From Daucus carota subsp. sativus (taxonomy: Eukaryota > Streptophyta > Magnoliopsida > Apiales > Apiaceae): a stretch of 64,000 bases of DNA. The notes beneath the pieces were generated by a model. That model was not told the origin of the DNA and did not search any database. It was given only the letters and a program-made list of their open reading frames with translations. Shown here in pieces: positions 62,401-64,000 of this stretch. The DNA is taken from assembly GCF_001625215.2 (NCBI RefSeq), contig NC_030385.2, positions 28,421,598 to 28,485,597 of the forward strand. Direction: 5' to 3'. The position numbers and the translations under genes were made by a program. Positions within the stretch are counted from its first letter, which is position 1, and each line of letters begins with the position of its first letter.

Positions 62401-64000
62401 TTGTTTTGTGAATCTTTAGTTATCAGTTATCCTTAAATTTTAATTCCTTATAAGTCTACTTAAAAGCAATTGATTTTTCGGTCAAAAAAAAAGCAATTGA
62501 TTTTGGTTGTTTAATGCTTGATCATTTTTAGAATAACTTTTTTTTTTTGCCTTCTAGGATTTTGTTTTTGTGATTTTGAGCCGTGGTTTTTTTACTACAA
62601 TGGATTAGCAGTTTAAGTTTATGTAGTTTAGTTTTGAATCAAGAAAGTTGATACCAACAAATTAAGTTGATGAGAATTTGGGTTTTATTTAAATTGCTAT
62701 ATGGAATAAGTGTAATTAATCAATGTGTGATCCATCTTTATGTCTCAATGTCTTAATTTTTCAACAAAGAAGGGTAAACGATTTAAGGCAGTATAATAAT
62801 CCTTGGCACAAATTATAACGATATACATATGTTTGTAGCCGTTGATGCACTTATGAATTAATCTTTAGATTTCACACAAGATAGCTCTGGTGGTTCATAT
62901 ATCATCTCTATGAATCCGTATATGTATTAATATTATTCTTGATGCTAATCATAAGGACGCCTTCTAATAGTGGGAGCCCTTTCTCCGTTATAATACTTTT
63001 GAGCAACAATTTTCTAAATGTAGCAATTTGATCATTTATGTCGGTGTCGGGTTCACAAAATCATAACTTAATTTATCAAATTGACATGAAAGCCATGATT
63101 TACATACTACTATGTTCAAGAACATCTGAAGATTTGCTAATAAGTATATGTCCTTGCACAGTCTTGTTATTTGAATTACTTCAAGACCTCAGAGTGGCTA
63201 AGAAAAATTTGAGAGGTTTGATTCCAGACTGAAGTTGGCCATCTTTCTCCTGCAGGCTCGGAGACTAAAGGACGCAGAATGATACGTCCGAAAATAACAT
63301 ACAAGATCCACGGAAAAAATATGGTAACTTTTCTTGTAATAAATGCTATTGGGCTTGTCGAAAATATGTAAATGGTATATGCTTGCATGCTTGCGACTAC
63401 AGACTCGTACTTACATTATCACTGTTATCATCCAGGAGTTTCTCTATATAAATAAGTTGGTTAATGAATTTGTCATTATTTTTTCTTTGAACATTTATTG
63501 GTTTGCTTCATGAAGTTAGGCTCATATATGTCATAATTTTTATAGAAGGGAGACATGGCTGATGGTTCTATCGATAAGTATAGGAGATCTATTTGACAAA
63601 ACATATATCAAGTTCCTTTCTAATATATCCTCAAGATCGATATATTAATTTCCATTTAACTTTCACAGTTAAAATTTCCATTGGATTGAAATCTACGTCC
63701 GATTGTAATATCTAAGCATATCTTCTGCGACATTAAAGGGTTCCTATTTTGAAGAAGTAGCTTGTGAAGAAAAAATTTAAAATTACATTATATATATAAG
63801 TATAGCTATATGAAGTTAATTGGTCTGCTGCATTAGCTAGGTTGGGCAGACGACAACTACTGGAGTATCCAATTCATAGGTAGATGTTGCAGACTTAATG
63901 TTAAGACTTTCTAATATGAACAGTCTCAAAAAGATGAACAACTAGCAAATACAAGTAGGGGAAATCGGGATCATCCAAATGGATTATTAAGAAAACAACA
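62401..64000. other. Intergenic region to the window end
   Basis: AT-rich DNA. No gene is recognised; frames at 63038-63388 carry no known domain. Confidence 0.4.

Noticed and set aside
1-64000. tRNA, rRNA or CRISPR features
   Set aside because: None seen by eye on either strand. The repeats present are minisatellites, a microsatellite and transposon ends.

Overview
The window is plant nuclear DNA, almost certainly a eudicot. It has AT-rich intergenic DNA, GT-AG introns, an F-box gene with an F-box-associated domain, an IQ67-domain gene, an SGR9-type RING gene and a cytosolic HSC70 with the plant intron position. Transposons are dense. I cannot name the species from sequence alone.

Layout: an F-box gene lies at 1.1-2.4 kb. 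A very large Helitron (rolling-circle DNA transposon) fills 3225-40153, with its 5' end on the right. Host single-copy genes follow: an IQD2-like gene (41.2-43.1 kb, minus), a broken SLU7 copy (44.4-44.7 kb, plus), an unrecognised coiled-coil gene (45.9-47.1 kb, minus), an SGR9-like RING-H2 ligase (52.4-53.3 kb, minus) and HSC70 (55.1-58.0 kb, plus). Between and after them lie several MITEs, a LINE tail with an RNase H domain, a Ty1/copia fossil, and a short LTR-type relic holding a piece of a CACTA transposon.

The Helitron carries five genes. RepHel (HUH Rep plus Pif1-type helicase) and two RPA70-like genes are on the minus strand. Two genes for triple B3-like DNA-binding proteins are on the plus strand. 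The two B3 genes share the same six-exon plan, with four exons of exactly equal length and a leader intron ending just before the ATG, so they are paralogues. RPA70-like genes are usual in plant Helitrons; a pair of B3 genes is not, and this is the most interesting biology here.

The sequence as given holds most of the Helitron twice. 3935-18571 and 18675-33320 are near identical and are separated by exactly 100 N. Differences are mostly one-base homopolymer changes. They cluster at the right end of the first piece and the left end of the second, as expected if two contig ends overlap but were not merged. A further exact-looking 3139-bp tandem duplication (31392-34530 / 34531-37669) cuts the RepHel gene. 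With the overlap collapsed the element would be about 22 kb, or about 19 kb if the second duplication is also false.
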